DNA of 64,000 nucleotides, from contig JALWTD010000010.1 in assembly GCA_027082925.1 (NCBI GenBank), positions 1 to 64,000 on the forward strand, read 5' to 3'. Of the stretch, positions 1-7,488 are shown piece by piece (the first letter of the stretch is position 1; each line of letters begins with the position of its first letter). Made by a program: the position numbers and the translations under genes. This DNA comes from Flavobacteriaceae bacterium. Its GTDB lineage: Bacteria; Bacteroidota; Bacteroidia; Flavobacteriales; Flavobacteriaceae. Under the pieces are notes generated by a model. The model searched no databases and had not been told where the DNA came from. It saw nothing but the letters and a program-made list of their open reading frames with translations.

Positions 1-206
1 TTATTGCTATTAATAATCTTTTCATTATTAAACCTCTCAAACCATTTATCAAATTCTTCTATGTCATCATGTGCTAACCTAAAATGCTCAAGACAATATT
101 GACCATCTATTCCAGCACCTGTCCAAATTTCTTCTGAATCAATGCCACAAAAATCACATTTATGTTTAGTTCTATCTTTTGATTTGTTCTTATTTTTTAT
201 TTTCAT
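1..206 (-). CDS. Partial small zinc-finger-like protein (3' end beyond window)
   Basis: This reading frame is absent from the ORF track because the window edge truncates it. On the minus strand an ATG at 206 opens 68 codons with no stop. The product is basic at its N terminus and carries a CDFC motif, then a Cys and a His near YCLEHF, which together could form a Cys3His zinc site. The start lies inside the last codons of the upstream gene (17 nt overlap), as is usual for this operon. Its function is not recognised. It sits at the distal end of the helicase operon. Confidence 0.6.
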   Translation of the reverse strand, partial: MKIKNKNKSKDRTKHKCDFCGIDSEEIWTGAGIDGQYCLEHFRLAHDDIEEFDKWFERFNNEKIINSN

Positions 207-597
207 TTTTCTTAAACCTATTTGAGAATGATAAAAAATTAGGATCTAGTTGTCCTTCTGCCCTAAAAATTTTATACATTAATGGATGCTTAAAGTATTC
301 TTCTTCTGTCATATTTCTAGTATATTTTAAATACTCTTTACGAGTCATTTGTCTGCCGTTCATAATATGACCATTAACTATTTTAGATCCTTTAAACATA
401 TTTCTATATTTAATTAATTCTTCAGGATGATCTTCCTTAATTACTGGTGCCACTTTATTATTGGAACATTCTTCACTATTTTTAATTTTTTCATTACATA
501 AAATAGATTTACTTTCATTTTTTTCTTCATTAAAAAACTCCGTTATAGGTTTACCTGTTATTTGTGCTAATTTTTTAGCTATCTCTAATTTATTCAT
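190..597 (-). CDS. Hypothetical protein in helicase operon
   Basis: A 135-residue protein with no recognised family. It is hydrophilic and Lys/Glu/Asn rich, with a charged C terminus and no membrane segment. Its ATG overlaps the last codons of the HNH gene upstream (8 nt). The ribosome-binding site AAAGGAG is encoded by the HNH gene's terminal NLSKGDRYE codons, so its translation now depends on the inserted endonuclease gene. It probably belonged directly behind the helicase gene before the HNH insertion. Confidence 0.7.
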   Translation of the reverse strand: MNKLEIAKKLAQITGKPITEFFNEEKNESKSILCNEKIKNSEECSNNKVAPVIKEDHPEELIKYRNMFKGSKIVNGHIMNGRQMTRKEYLKYTRNMTEEEYFKHPLMYKIFRAEGQLDPNFLSFSNRFKKNENKK

Positions 598-1270
598 ATC
601 TATCTCCTTTACTTAAGTTATCTTTAGCCCATAGTGGTTGTAAGTTATTATAATTACAGGCTTTTAATAATTCTTCTCTATTTTCTAAATTAAAACTAGA
701 TAAAGGCTTAATATGATCTATATGCCATTCTCCATAATTATCCCAGGACATGCCTTCTGTAAATTTAGATTCTAAATGCTTTTTAAGTTCTTCTATAGAA
801 CAACCTAAGTCTTTTACAGCTGAACCTGTTTTTTGGTTGTTTTTGATAGCTTTTCTTAGTCTAGATCTAAGGTTATCAGCTAATTGATTGTTTTTGTTTT
901 TTAAATAATTGTGCATATATTTTTTTCTATAACCAGTATTTTTATTATAATGTCTTATTCTTGCGTTTTTACAATCATTACAGTCCGACCTATATCCATT
1001 CCAACTTTTAATTTCTAAAGAAAATTCAATTTTATTTTTAATTTTTTTACATTTAGAACATTCAATTTTATCATTATTAAATAATGATATTTTTCTTTGT
1101 TGCTTTTTATTATGTAAAATAACTTCTAATTTTGAATTTCGCCTATTTTTTTCAATACTTTTTATACATTCTTTACATTGTGTTTTATATCCATTTTTTG
1201 TCTTATAGAAGCAATCAATAGGTAAATTATTATTGCACTTAGTGCACACTCTATTCATCATTTTTTTCAC
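590..1270 (-). CDS. HNH homing endonuclease (zinc-finger type)
   Basis: A 226-residue free-standing HNH endonuclease, predicted to nick or cut a specific phage site and promote its own spread. It starts with a Cys-x2-Cys finger (VCTKCNNN) followed by a second CKEC knuckle. A basic middle leads to the catalytic core near residues 170-220: [29 protein letters not shown] and [14 protein letters not shown]. That C-terminal block recurs nearly unchanged in at least four other genes of this window. It overlaps the helicase gene by 20 nt upstream and the next gene by 8 nt, so it has slipped between two coupled genes without a spacer. Confidence 0.9.
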   Translation of the reverse strand: MKKMMNRVCTKCNNNLPIDCFYKTKNGYKTQCKECIKSIEKNRRNSKLEVILHNKKQQRKISLFNNDKIECSKCKKIKNKIEFSLEIKSWNGYRSDCNDCKNARIRHYNKNTGYRKKYMHNYLKNKNNQLADNLRSRLRKAIKNNQKTGSAVKDLGCSIEELKKHLESKFTEGMSWDNYGEWHIDHIKPLSSFNLENREELLKACNYNNLQPLWAKDNLSKGDRYE

Positions 1271-2261
1271 CTATACCTGCTGTGCTTAATAAGTCATTAA
1301 TTTTACCCTGTTGTATTTTAGCCATATGTTCTGCTGTTATTGGAACATATCTACCTTTATCAAAAGCACATTCTATTTTCATACCTTGATAACCGAATCT
1401 GTCTTTCTTGATATGAAAAGCAGTTGTTTTAGTTTCAAAATCAGGAATGATTTCGATGCAAACAGTTGCTGCCTCGTAGACACTTGGACAATCTTTTATT
1501 CTGCTATCGAGCTCAGTATTATTTCTTTTACCCATTGAGTGAAGCTGCGCAAACATAACAACGGGTATATTCGATTCCCTAATGTATCTCCCTATCCACA
1601 TTCTAAGGTCAGTTAATGTATCAAATGGTTTTTTATTTGGGTATTTAACTGACTTTTGTGCTTGTTGAAAATAATCAATCATTACAGCTGAATAATCAGC
1701 GCTCTTAACTGCTGTTAATATATTTTTAATACCCTCTATAGTAAACGTTAATCCATTTCTATAATTAACATCGATTACTTTAACATATTTGCATATATCT
1801 GGATATAATTTCATACATTGCTTTTGTTGTGATAGTGGCATCATACCCTTTTTGTAATCATTAAAATTATATCCAATCTCTAAACATGCAATTCTATAAA
1901 TAACATCTTGCTGAGGCTCTTCGTTTGATATAACTAGTGTTTTTTTACCCTCTTTATATAAAGCATAAGATATATTTGCTGCTATTGTAGATTTACCATT
2001 ACCAGAATATCCACACATTAAATATAAATTTTCTCTAGTAAATGGAACCACTGCTGTTAGTGCTTCATTGACAAAAGTTATTTTTTGATTAAGCATGTTA
2101 TTGTATGATTTAACTGATTCATACATTTCTTTTATTGATTCTTTATTTCCAAATGAGTTAACATCATCTAATGAAACATTAAGATTAATAGTTTCAGTAT
2201 CTTGTTGTTTACTCGGTGGATTTAATGCGGCTGCAATTTGATCAGGTGTTAATTTACTCAT
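1251..2261 (-). CDS. DnaB-type (SF4) replicative helicase
   Basis: The 336-residue product has the RecA-fold core of a hexameric replicative helicase. It shows Walker A GYSGNGKST (residues 84-92), Walker B AVMIDYF (192-198), an FAQLH segment (238-242) matching the motif 3 glutamine region, and a KKDRFG element (286-291) that fits the arginine/lysine region of DnaB helicases. The N-terminal primase-interaction domain of cellular DnaB is short or missing, as in T4 gp41-like enzymes. It should unwind DNA at the phage fork ahead of the DnaE polymerase. The ATG at 2261 follows an AGGAG site. No primase was recognised in the window. Confidence 0.85.
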   Translation of the reverse strand: MSKLTPDQIAAALNPPSKQQDTETINLNVSLDDVNSFGNKESIKEMYESVKSYNNMLNQKITFVNEALTAVVPFTRENLYLMCGYSGNGKSTIAANISYALYKEGKKTLVISNEEPQQDVIYRIACLEIGYNFNDYKKGMMPLSQQKQCMKLYPDICKYVKVIDVNYRNGLTFTIEGIKNILTAVKSADYSAVMIDYFQQAQKSVKYPNKKPFDTLTDLRMWIGRYIRESNIPVVMFAQLHSMGKRNNTELDSRIKDCPSVYEAATVCIEIIPDFETKTTAFHIKKDRFGYQGMKIECAFDKGRYVPITAEHMAKIQQGKINDLLSTAGIGEKNDE

Positions 2262-2800
2262 TATAATTCTCCTAGATCAATGTCAACATCAATTGCATCT
2301 AAATCAATATCTGGAACAACAGTTTTTGTTTCATCTATATCTTTATTTGCCGCTTTTTCTTTTTCTCTAACAATGGCTTCCCAATCTATTGTTGGAATTG
2401 AATCTAAATATTGTCTTTGTTTAACTCTTTCAACTTTAGATTGTCCACCTATTTTTTTATTAGTTGCTCCATCTATACCTTCAATCTCATAAAATGCAAA
2501 AAATACACGTTTAGCAGTATCTGATATAAGTTTTTTCCAAGATTTAGAAAAATTCTCATAATTTTCAGTTCCAGGATATTTTTTCATTTTTCTATATGTA
2601 TTTTTTATAACATACTCTGTTGGATAATGAGCTTCATATGCTTTTTCTAAAAATGGTAAAGCTACATTCATTTTAATTTTAGCTCTATACATAGCATCAA
2701 ATAATAATTCAAAATTACCTTCTATTTGATCTCGTGATTTATCCATTTCAGCTAATTCAGCTTTCCATTTCATAAAGATAAGCTCTGCTTTACTTGGCAT
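2261..2800 (-). CDS. Hypothetical protein upstream of helicase; loader candidate by position
   Basis: A 179-residue hydrophilic, mostly helical protein with a very acidic C-terminal tail (repeated Asp pairs with Ile/Leu). No family was recognised. It precedes the helicase gene in the same operon, with stop and start codons touching at 2261. Helicase loaders and adaptors often occupy this position, but nothing in the sequence proves that role, and there is no P-loop as in DnaC. A GGAGGTG site precedes its start. Confidence 0.7.
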   Translation of the reverse strand: MPSKAELIFMKWKAELAEMDKSRDQIEGNFELLFDAMYRAKIKMNVALPFLEKAYEAHYPTEYVIKNTYRKMKKYPGTENYENFSKSWKKLISDTAKRVFFAFYEIEGIDGATNKKIGGQSKVERVKQRQYLDSIPTIDWEAIVREKEKAANKDIDETKTVVPDIDLDAIDVDIDLGEL

Positions 2801-2975
2801 TACTCACCTCCAAAGTTTCAACTTTTTTAGTTTTTAAATTGGTGATTAATATTTTAGCTGAATGATTTATCTTATCGATAAATAATAATTTGATTTCGTA
2901 TTCACCATTGATATTGAAAGGTTTAGACTTCCCTAACCAATAATAAATAGAATCTTTGAGATTCTTTTCTTTCAT
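2790..2975 (-). CDS. Small hypothetical protein, first gene of helicase operon
   Basis: A 61-residue protein, first on the minus-strand operon. AGGAGGAG lies just before its ATG, one of the strongest ribosome-binding sites in the window. The predicted mostly beta composition and charged alternation suggest a small globular protein. No family was recognised. It overlaps the next gene by 11 nt. Confidence 0.65.
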   Translation of the reverse strand: MKEKNLKDSIYYWLGKSKPFNINGEYEIKLLFIDKINHSAKILITNLKTKKVETLEVSNAK

Positions 2976-3018
2976 TTCTCCTCCTAAAAAACGTTTGTAT
3001 ATTCAAATTCATATATAA

Positions 3019-3024
3019 ATTATA
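3019..3024 (-). promoter_or_regulatory. Promoter -10 of helicase operon
   Basis: On the minus strand the sequence reads CGTATAAT and would start transcription near 3012, leaving a leader of about 37 nt before the 2975 start. It is divergent from the uvsW promoter about 30 nt away. No clear -35 was seen. Confidence 0.55.
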
Positions 3025-3035
3025 CGAATTAAATT

Positions 3036-3056
3036 TATAATACTTATGCGTATAAT
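3036..3056 (+). promoter_or_regulatory. Two -10 boxes upstream of uvsW; the second fits a leaderless start
   Basis: TATAAT occurs at 3036-3041 and again at 3051-3056. The second lies exactly 6 nt before the ATG at 3063, so transcription should begin on the start codon. This spacing recurs before nine other genes of the window. Confidence 0.6.
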
Positions 3057-3062
3057 ATGCTA

Positions 3063-4445
3063 ATGAAAGCCATTATAACAAACAAATTCACTTTAATTCA
3101 AAATCCGTCTGAAAACGTTATACATCAATTGAAAATGATGATGTCTTATACTGACAAACAGAAAGAGTATCAACTAAAGCGAATGAAGCGTAATCCATTT
3201 CAGAAAAATTCAGGTTATATAAAAAAGTTAGAAAAAGAAGTAAATTGTAGTCTTCTTAAGGTTATAGCCGGAGGTCACGTCACTTTTAATTCAGGTTTAT
3301 CTTATCAAATTGAGAATAGTGGTTTTCAAATTGATGACAGAAGATGTGAAACTGGAGTGACAATTGCAATGCCGTGGAAGAAAAAGCCATTTGACTTAAG
3401 ACCTTATCAAGATGAGGCTGTTACTGCAGCTATGAATAAGTGGCGTGGAGTTATTAATATGGCTACAGGATTGGGTAAGACGCTTGTTGCTACGCATTTA
3501 GTAAAGAAATTAAGAAAGAAAACACTAATAGTTGTTCCATCTGAATCTATAGCTAAACAATTCTATAATGAATTATCTAATGCTTTTGGAGAAAATAGAA
3601 TCGGATATTATGGTGGTGGAAAAAAGAAAATAAATGATATAACAGTAGGTATAGCTGCTTCTATAATAAGAAATATACCTGAATTTAAAAAAGCAGAATT
3701 AGGCGTAATTATCTTTGATGAAACGCACCATATTGCTGCTTCTACTTTTTATGAAATAGCTGTTGGATTAGGTGATGTTGGTCGAATATATGGTCTTACA
3801 GCTACCGATTATAGATCTGATGGAAAAGATATATTAATAAATGCTGGATGTGGACCTGTTATAGTTAAAAAAGATGTTAAATGGGGGATAGAGCATGGAT
3901 TTTTAGCTAAACCTAAATTTGAAATTAAAGAGGTAAATACTTTAGGTAAAGAATATTCTAGAGATAAATTAAAAAATTATAAAGCTCATGTACTTAATGA
4001 TGATACAATGAAAAAGCAAATACATGATGATATTAAATTTTATATGGATCAAGGTAAATCTGTTTTATGTTTAGTTGGTGAAGTTGCTCATGGAGCAGAA
4101 TTATCAAAACAACTTGGAATACCTTTTGCACAAGGAAAAGATAAAAAATCTCAAAAATATGTTGATGATCTAAATTCAGGTAAAGTTAAGGGACTTATTG
4201 GAACTGGAGGAAAAATTGGGGAAGGCTCAGACACCAAGCGGGTTGATGTTCTTATACTTGCTAACTTTGTTGCGTCTAAAGGTCCTGTCATTCAAGCAGT
4301 TGGAAGAGGTCTTAGAATCTATGGGAATAAGACTGAGTGTATCATCAAGGACTACATACCAAAGGGTTCGAGTATGTTGTCCCGTCACGCAAACAATAGA
4401 ATTAATTTTTATAAAGAGATAACTAATGATGTCAAAATTATTTAA
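3063..4445 (+). CDS. uvsW: UvsW-like SF2 helicase
   Basis: A superfamily 2 DNA helicase of the T4 UvsW type. It remodels branched DNA (R-loops, stalled forks, recombination intermediates) in recombination-dependent replication. The order of motifs is clear: PFDLRPYQDEAV (Q-tip/Ia region), Walker A ATGLGKT near residue 135, DETH box, GLTATDYR motif III, and QAVGRGLR motif VI near the C terminus. About 100 residues precede the helicase core and probably bind DNA. The ORF track starts at 3057, but the ATG at 3063 is preferred because a TATAAT box lies exactly 6 nt upstream, as at other leaderless genes here. There is no Shine-Dalgarno site at either ATG. Confidence 0.88.
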   Translation: MKAIITNKFTLIQNPSENVIHQLKMMMSYTDKQKEYQLKRMKRNPFQKNSGYIKKLEKEVNCSLLKVIAGGHVTFNSGLSYQIENSGFQIDDRRCETGVTIAMPWKKKPFDLRPYQDEAVTAAMNKWRGVINMATGLGKTLVATHLVKKLRKKTLIVVPSESIAKQFYNELSNAFGENRIGYYGGGKKKINDITVGIAASIIRNIPEFKKAELGVIIFDETHHIAASTFYEIAVGLGDVGRIYGLTATDYRSDGKDILINAGCGPVIVKKDVKWGIEHGFLAKPKFEIKEVNTLGKEYSRDKLKNYKAHVLNDDTMKKQIHDDIKFYMDQGKSVLCLVGEVAHGAELSKQLGIPFAQGKDKKSQKYVDDLNSGKVKGLIGTGGKIGEGSDTKRVDVLILANFVASKGPVIQAVGRGLRIYGNKTECIIKDYIPKGSSMLSRHANNRINFYKEITNDVKII

Positions 4446-4767
4446 AGTATTAAAATTGATAAGTGTTGTGGCAGTGTCTACTGCAGTATGCTATTATGGA
4501 ATGCTATATTTAGGTTGGATACAATTTTTTGGATGGTTATACTCTGGAGCATTCGCTTTATCTGCTCTACCTCAGGCTGTTAGATCATATAAAGAAGGGC
4601 ATTCAAGTGGAGTAGCTGATGGAACTTTGGTATTGTGGTTTATAGGCGAAATAGCTGGATTAGTATATGGCATAGGGTTAATGCAATTTCCTATAATACT
4701 AAATTGCTTAATTAATACTATATTTGTAGGAGTTATAGTTTGGTATAGAATAAAGCCTCGAAAGTGA
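4426..4767 (+). CDS. SemiSWEET/PQ-loop-like membrane protein
   Basis: The 113-residue protein has about four hydrophobic segments. After the first come three that match the triple-helix bundle of SemiSWEET sugar transporters. The first of these ends in ALPQAVRSYK, the PQ motif, and is followed by a Ser-Gly polar loop. Next come LWFIGEIAGLVYGI and a last helix with a conserved-looking Asn (ILNCLIN). Known SemiSWEETs work as dimers that move small sugars across the inner membrane; whether this one transports anything is inference. It overlaps the uvsW end by 20 nt. A transporter-like gene is an unusual cargo for a phage. Confidence 0.6.
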   Translation: MMSKLFKVLKLISVVAVSTAVCYYGMLYLGWIQFFGWLYSGAFALSALPQAVRSYKEGHSSGVADGTLVLWFIGEIAGLVYGIGLMQFPIILNCLINTIFVGVIVWYRIKPRK

Positions 4768-4773
4768 TATAAT
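4768..4773 (+). promoter_or_regulatory. Extended -10 promoter of endolysin gene
   Basis: TGATATAAT forms an extended -10. Transcription would begin near 4780, giving a short leader with AGGAG at 4782-4786 before the ATG at 4793. Confidence 0.55.
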
Positions 4774-4792
4774 ATAACTATAGGAGATTATT

Positions 4793-5263
4793 ATGTCAAA
4801 TATCAAAACATTTAAAAAGGGCGATAGAACTAAACTTTCAACTAATTTTTCTGCAAATGAGTTTGATTGTAAATGTGATCACTGTACAGAAACCTTGATT
4901 GATCTAGATCATGTAGTTAAATTACAACAACTTAGAGAAGATCTTAATGCTTCTATACGTATTAATTCTGGATATAGATGTCCAGCCCATAATGCTGCAA
5001 TCGGTGGAGCTAAAAACTCACAGCACAAACTTGGTACTGCTACTGATATTGTTGTTTCAGGTCTAACTCCAGATGAAGTAGCTGATGCTTGTGAGCACTT
5101 TAATGGACTTGGTAGATATAATACATTTACTCACGTTGATTCGCGAAAATCTAATAAAGCACGCTGGGATAATAGGACAATTAAAGAATTGCTTCCAAAT
5201 GGTCCAACTGAGGAAGATATAAGCATTACATTAGAGGATTTAGAAAGAGATCTGGGTCTTTAA
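4793..5263 (+). CDS. M15-family peptidase, probable endolysin
   Basis: A 156-residue zinc peptidase of the M15 (D-Ala-D-Ala carboxypeptidase/VanY-like, Peptidase_M15_3) type, probably cutting the peptide side chains of peptidoglycan for lysis. The zinc ligands are in SQHKLGTATD (His and Asp, about residues 80-90) and FTHVDSR (His, about residue 120). The RINSGYRCPAHN segment before them is typical of the family. A CKCDHC cluster near the N terminus could bind a second metal. There is no signal peptide, so export would need a holin; the holin-like candidate lies far away at 63453. It has its own promoter and a good ribosome-binding site. Confidence 0.85.
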   Translation: MSNIKTFKKGDRTKLSTNFSANEFDCKCDHCTETLIDLDHVVKLQQLREDLNASIRINSGYRCPAHNAAIGGAKNSQHKLGTATDIVVSGLTPDEVADACEHFNGLGRYNTFTHVDSRKSNKARWDNRTIKELLPNGPTEEDISITLEDLERDLGL

Positions 5264-5517
5264 TGAGTAATTTTACTTTACCAGATTTTGAAATAGGAAT
5301 GGTTGTTGTTACTCCTTCAAAAGATGTTCCACTTTTAACAGAAGATAAATATTATATAATAGAAGATATAACAGAAGATCATTTAGGAGTTAGGAATGAC
5401 TCTGACGACTTAAAATACTATAGTTCTCATATATTTATTGAAGCAAATGTTTACTATAATATGATTTTGTGGCTTTCAATGCTAAGACTTTTTGAAATCA
5501 ACCCTAAATCCTTATAA
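5263..5517 (+). CDS. Small hypothetical protein after endolysin
   Basis: An 84-residue protein coupled to the endolysin by a TAATG overlap. It opens with FEIGMVVVTPSKDVPLL and a KYYIIEDI strand pattern, suggesting a small beta-barrel of the kind found in many phage hypothetical proteins. It then ends in a hydrophobic stretch. It was checked as a possible GroES, but no mobile-loop or dome motifs were found. Confidence 0.6.
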   Translation: MSNFTLPDFEIGMVVVTPSKDVPLLTEDKYYIIEDITEDHLGVRNDSDDLKYYSSHIFIEANVYYNMILWLSMLRLFEINPKSL

Positions 5518-5584
5518 TTGTTTTAAAAATCAAAATAACTTAAATTATTTTTCACAAATTCACTTCTTTTCTTGCCAACAACGG

Positions 5585-5602
5585 TATAATAGGTACTGTA
5601 CC
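5585..5602 (+). promoter_or_regulatory. Promoter with inverted repeat over predicted start site
   Basis: TATAAT at 5585-5590 is followed by GGTACTGTACC (5592-5602), an inverted repeat lying over the predicted transcription start at about 5597. This is a reasonable operator candidate. The same intergenic stretch (5518-5658) also holds a weak AT-only hairpin (5532-5551) that might end the previous operon. Confidence 0.45.
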
Positions 5603-5661
5603 GTACTAGAACTATACTATTACTCTTCCTAACTATAAAACATCAAAAATCTTTTCCTATG

Positions 5662-5667
5662 TATAAT
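5662..5667 (+). promoter_or_regulatory. -10 box 6 nt upstream of ATG (leaderless)
   Basis: TATAAT followed by six bases and then the ATG at 5674. No Shine-Dalgarno site is present, which fits a leaderless transcript. Confidence 0.45.
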
Positions 5668-5673
5668 CCAATT

Positions 5674-5880
5674 ATGGAAATAACACATGAAGAATTTGAT
5701 ATATATAGGGAACTACTATTGTTCTTTATTAAATTAAGGCTTCCCTATCCTAAATATGCATTAAATGTACGATTAATATCTAAGGAGCATATTAGAATAA
5801 TAGGTCAAATAATGCCAATACAATTAAATAACGATATATATAAATATTATATTTTAGGAGGAAAATATGGACAAATTTAA
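5674..5880 (+). CDS. Small hypothetical protein
   Basis: The ORF track opens at 5659, but the second ATG (5674) lies exactly 6 nt after a TATAAT box like the other leaderless genes, and is chosen here. The 68-residue product begins MEITHEEFDIYREL. No family was recognised. Its end overlaps the dUTPase start by 14 nt and carries that gene's AGGAGG site. Confidence 0.5.
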   Translation: MEITHEEFDIYRELLLFFIKLRLPYPKYALNVRLISKEHIRIIGQIMPIQLNNDIYKYYILGGKYGQI

Positions 5881-6307
5881 AATTGAAGTAGAAGTATTAG
5901 AAGATGGAAAGTTGCCATGTAAAGCACATAAAACAGATGCGGGATTCGATCTATTTGCTACACGTGATGTATATGCAGCTCATGGCGTTATAAATAAAAT
6001 TCCATTAAATATTAAAATGAAATTGCCAGAGGGCACATATGCTCAAATTACATCTAAATCAGGTCTTGGAAGTAAAGGGCTTTTGGTTTATGCTGGTATT
6101 ATTGATGAATCATATAGAGGAATTCCACACGTAGTATGCACTAATCTTCGAGATAATGGGGAAGTACTGTTAATTAAAAAAGGTCAAAAGTTAGCACAAT
6201 TAATAATGCATAGTTATGATTCTCGTTATTACATGGTTCAAGTTGAAAGTGTTTCTGAAGATACAGAGCGAGGCACTGGTGGATTTGGTTCATCAGGGGA
6301 ATTTTAA
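5867..6307 (+). CDS. dut: dUTPase (deoxyuridine triphosphatase)
   Basis: A homotrimeric-type dUTPase hydrolysing dUTP to dUMP and pyrophosphate, which keeps uracil out of phage DNA. All five family motifs are visible in the 146 residues: motif 1 DAGFDLFA, motif 2 SKSGLGSKG, motif 3 YAGIIDESYRG, motif 4 GQKLAQLI, and the C-terminal arm RGTGGFGSSG that closes over the substrate. The length is normal for the family. A strong AGGAGG site precedes the start. It lies with other nucleotide and DNA metabolism genes. Confidence 0.93.
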   Translation: MDKFKIEVEVLEDGKLPCKAHKTDAGFDLFATRDVYAAHGVINKIPLNIKMKLPEGTYAQITSKSGLGSKGLLVYAGIIDESYRGIPHVVCTNLRDNGEVLLIKKGQKLAQLIMHSYDSRYYMVQVESVSEDTERGTGGFGSSGEF

Positions 6308-6309
6308 TT

Positions 6310-6792
6310 ATGTCAGTGTGCATATACAATATGGATTTAAATAGCATAATTAAGATACTTCAAGAAGAATTTAATAGGGTAGATTTAAATCTTGAAAAGA
6401 CTAACATAGAAATGATGGAAATGGCTGGATGGATGAGTTTTACGTCTCCACTAAAGCGACCAACATATAAATTGATTATTAAGTTTGAATGTTCAGAAGA
6501 TGAATTTAAATATATTAGACCATTTGTTAGATATATGAAATATACGCAAGTGCCAGTTGAAAATCATGCAATATTTGATAAACGAAAATTTTGGAACCAC
6601 GATACAGCCACTGTATATGAAACTTATGTAGTATGTGAATGTACGATAGAGCTTCAAATCGATGGAGATAATTTTATGGATTTTATTCATTCTTTTAGAA
6701 AAGAACTTCAACCACTTTATGAGGCTGCAGAATCACGTAAATTTGATGAAGAAGTAGAAAGGATGCTTAAAGAAGATGAGTATAATAACTAA
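6310..6792 (+). CDS. Hypothetical protein
   Basis: A 160-residue protein immediately behind the dUTPase. No family was recognised. It has alternating beta segments (TYKLIIKFECSEDEF, CTIELQIDGDNF) and a helical acidic C terminus. The DNA of its last codons contains the TATAAT box used by the next gene. Confidence 0.65.
   Translation: MSVCIYNMDLNSIIKILQEEFNRVDLNLEKTNIEMMEMAGWMSFTSPLKRPTYKLIIKFECSEDEFKYIRPFVRYMKYTQVPVENHAIFDKRKFWNHDTATVYETYVVCECTIELQIDGDNFMDFIHSFRKELQPLYEAAESRKFDEEVERMLKEDEYNN
6781..6786 (+). promoter_or_regulatory. -10 box 6 nt upstream of methyltransferase-like gene (leaderless)
   Basis: GTATAAT lies within the end of the preceding gene, exactly 6 nt before the ATG at 6793, with no purine-rich site of good spacing. 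Confidence 0.5.
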
Positions 6793-7488
6793 ATGGATAT
6801 AAAGAATTTATTTGCAACAAATATTAGAATAGGAAACTTAGATCCGTTAGATGAAAATTCTATATGGCCAAATAATATAGAGGTCACTATCTGTCGAATT
6901 CCAATTCGTAAGAGAGATGGTTATTCAGTAGATAAGATAAAAAAACTAGCAAATAAATTAAAAGCAAATACTGTAAAAAATGGTATAGTCTTTTTACTTT
7001 GTTATGCTCCAAACGAATGTAAGTCAAGACCTTTTGAAATAGCAAAGGCAATGACAGATGCAGGATTTAATCATATAGATAATATTATTATAAATAAATC
7101 TTGGCTACCTGGAAAAAGAAGTGAATCTAATTTAGTTAATTCTCATGAATATGCTTTGTACTTTTGTAATGGTAAGGTATGGAAATTAGATAGATTGCCA
7201 ATTAAAGAATATTTAGGATTAGAGGAAGAAGCAAGTTGTCCGGGTAATTCTTGGACTGTAGAAACAGGTTCTTTAGAAGAAGCCTATCCCCTAGATCTAG
7301 CTGAATTACTAATTCGCATGACAGATGCACTTCCAGGATCAATCATATTTGATCCTTATATGGGAACTTCTGCTTCACTGCAAGCATGCCTTAAATATGG
7401 CCATTCATTTTATGGGTTTGAAACTGATTCACGTAAATTAAATAAGTATAAAAAAATTATAAATAAATATCAAGATAAAGGGAATTAG
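6793..7488 (+). CDS. DNA methyltransferase-fold protein lacking a normal DPPY motif
   Basis: The 231-residue protein has the second half of an N4/N6 (beta-class) DNA methyltransferase. The segment HEYALYFCNGKVW precedes a C-terminal AdoMet-binding block, IIFDPYMGTSASLQACLKYG followed by SFYGFETD, which are motif I and the acidic ribose-binding strand. In this class the catalytic S/D-PPY motif should lie near the N terminus. The corresponding stretch reads EVTICRIPIRKRDG, with no DPPY or NPPY. It may therefore be an AdoMet-binding but inactive or changed enzyme. Predicted leaderless. The next gene overlaps its end by one base. Confidence 0.65.
   Translation: MDIKNLFATNIRIGNLDPLDENSIWPNNIEVTICRIPIRKRDGYSVDKIKKLANKLKANTVKNGIVFLLCYAPNECKSRPFEIAKAMTDAGFNHIDNIIINKSWLPGKRSESNLVNSHEYALYFCNGKVWKLDRLPIKEYLGLEEEASCPGNSWTVETGSLEEAYPLDLAELLIRMTDALPGSIIFDPYMGTSASLQACLKYGHSFYGFETDSRKLNKYKKIINKYQDKGN

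Noticed and set aside
4360-4385. GGTTCGAGT resembling a tRNA T-loop
   Set aside because: Falls in helicase codons and no acceptor or anticodon stem can be paired. No tRNA was recognised in the window.
4198-4422. ORF of 74 residues inside uvsW
   Set aside because: Lies in another frame of the conserved helicase motif VI region; no ribosome-binding site; a shadow.
5263-5517. GroES-like co-chaperonin
   Set aside because: Right size, but lacks the mobile loop and conserved glycine/valine pattern, and is not next to groEL.
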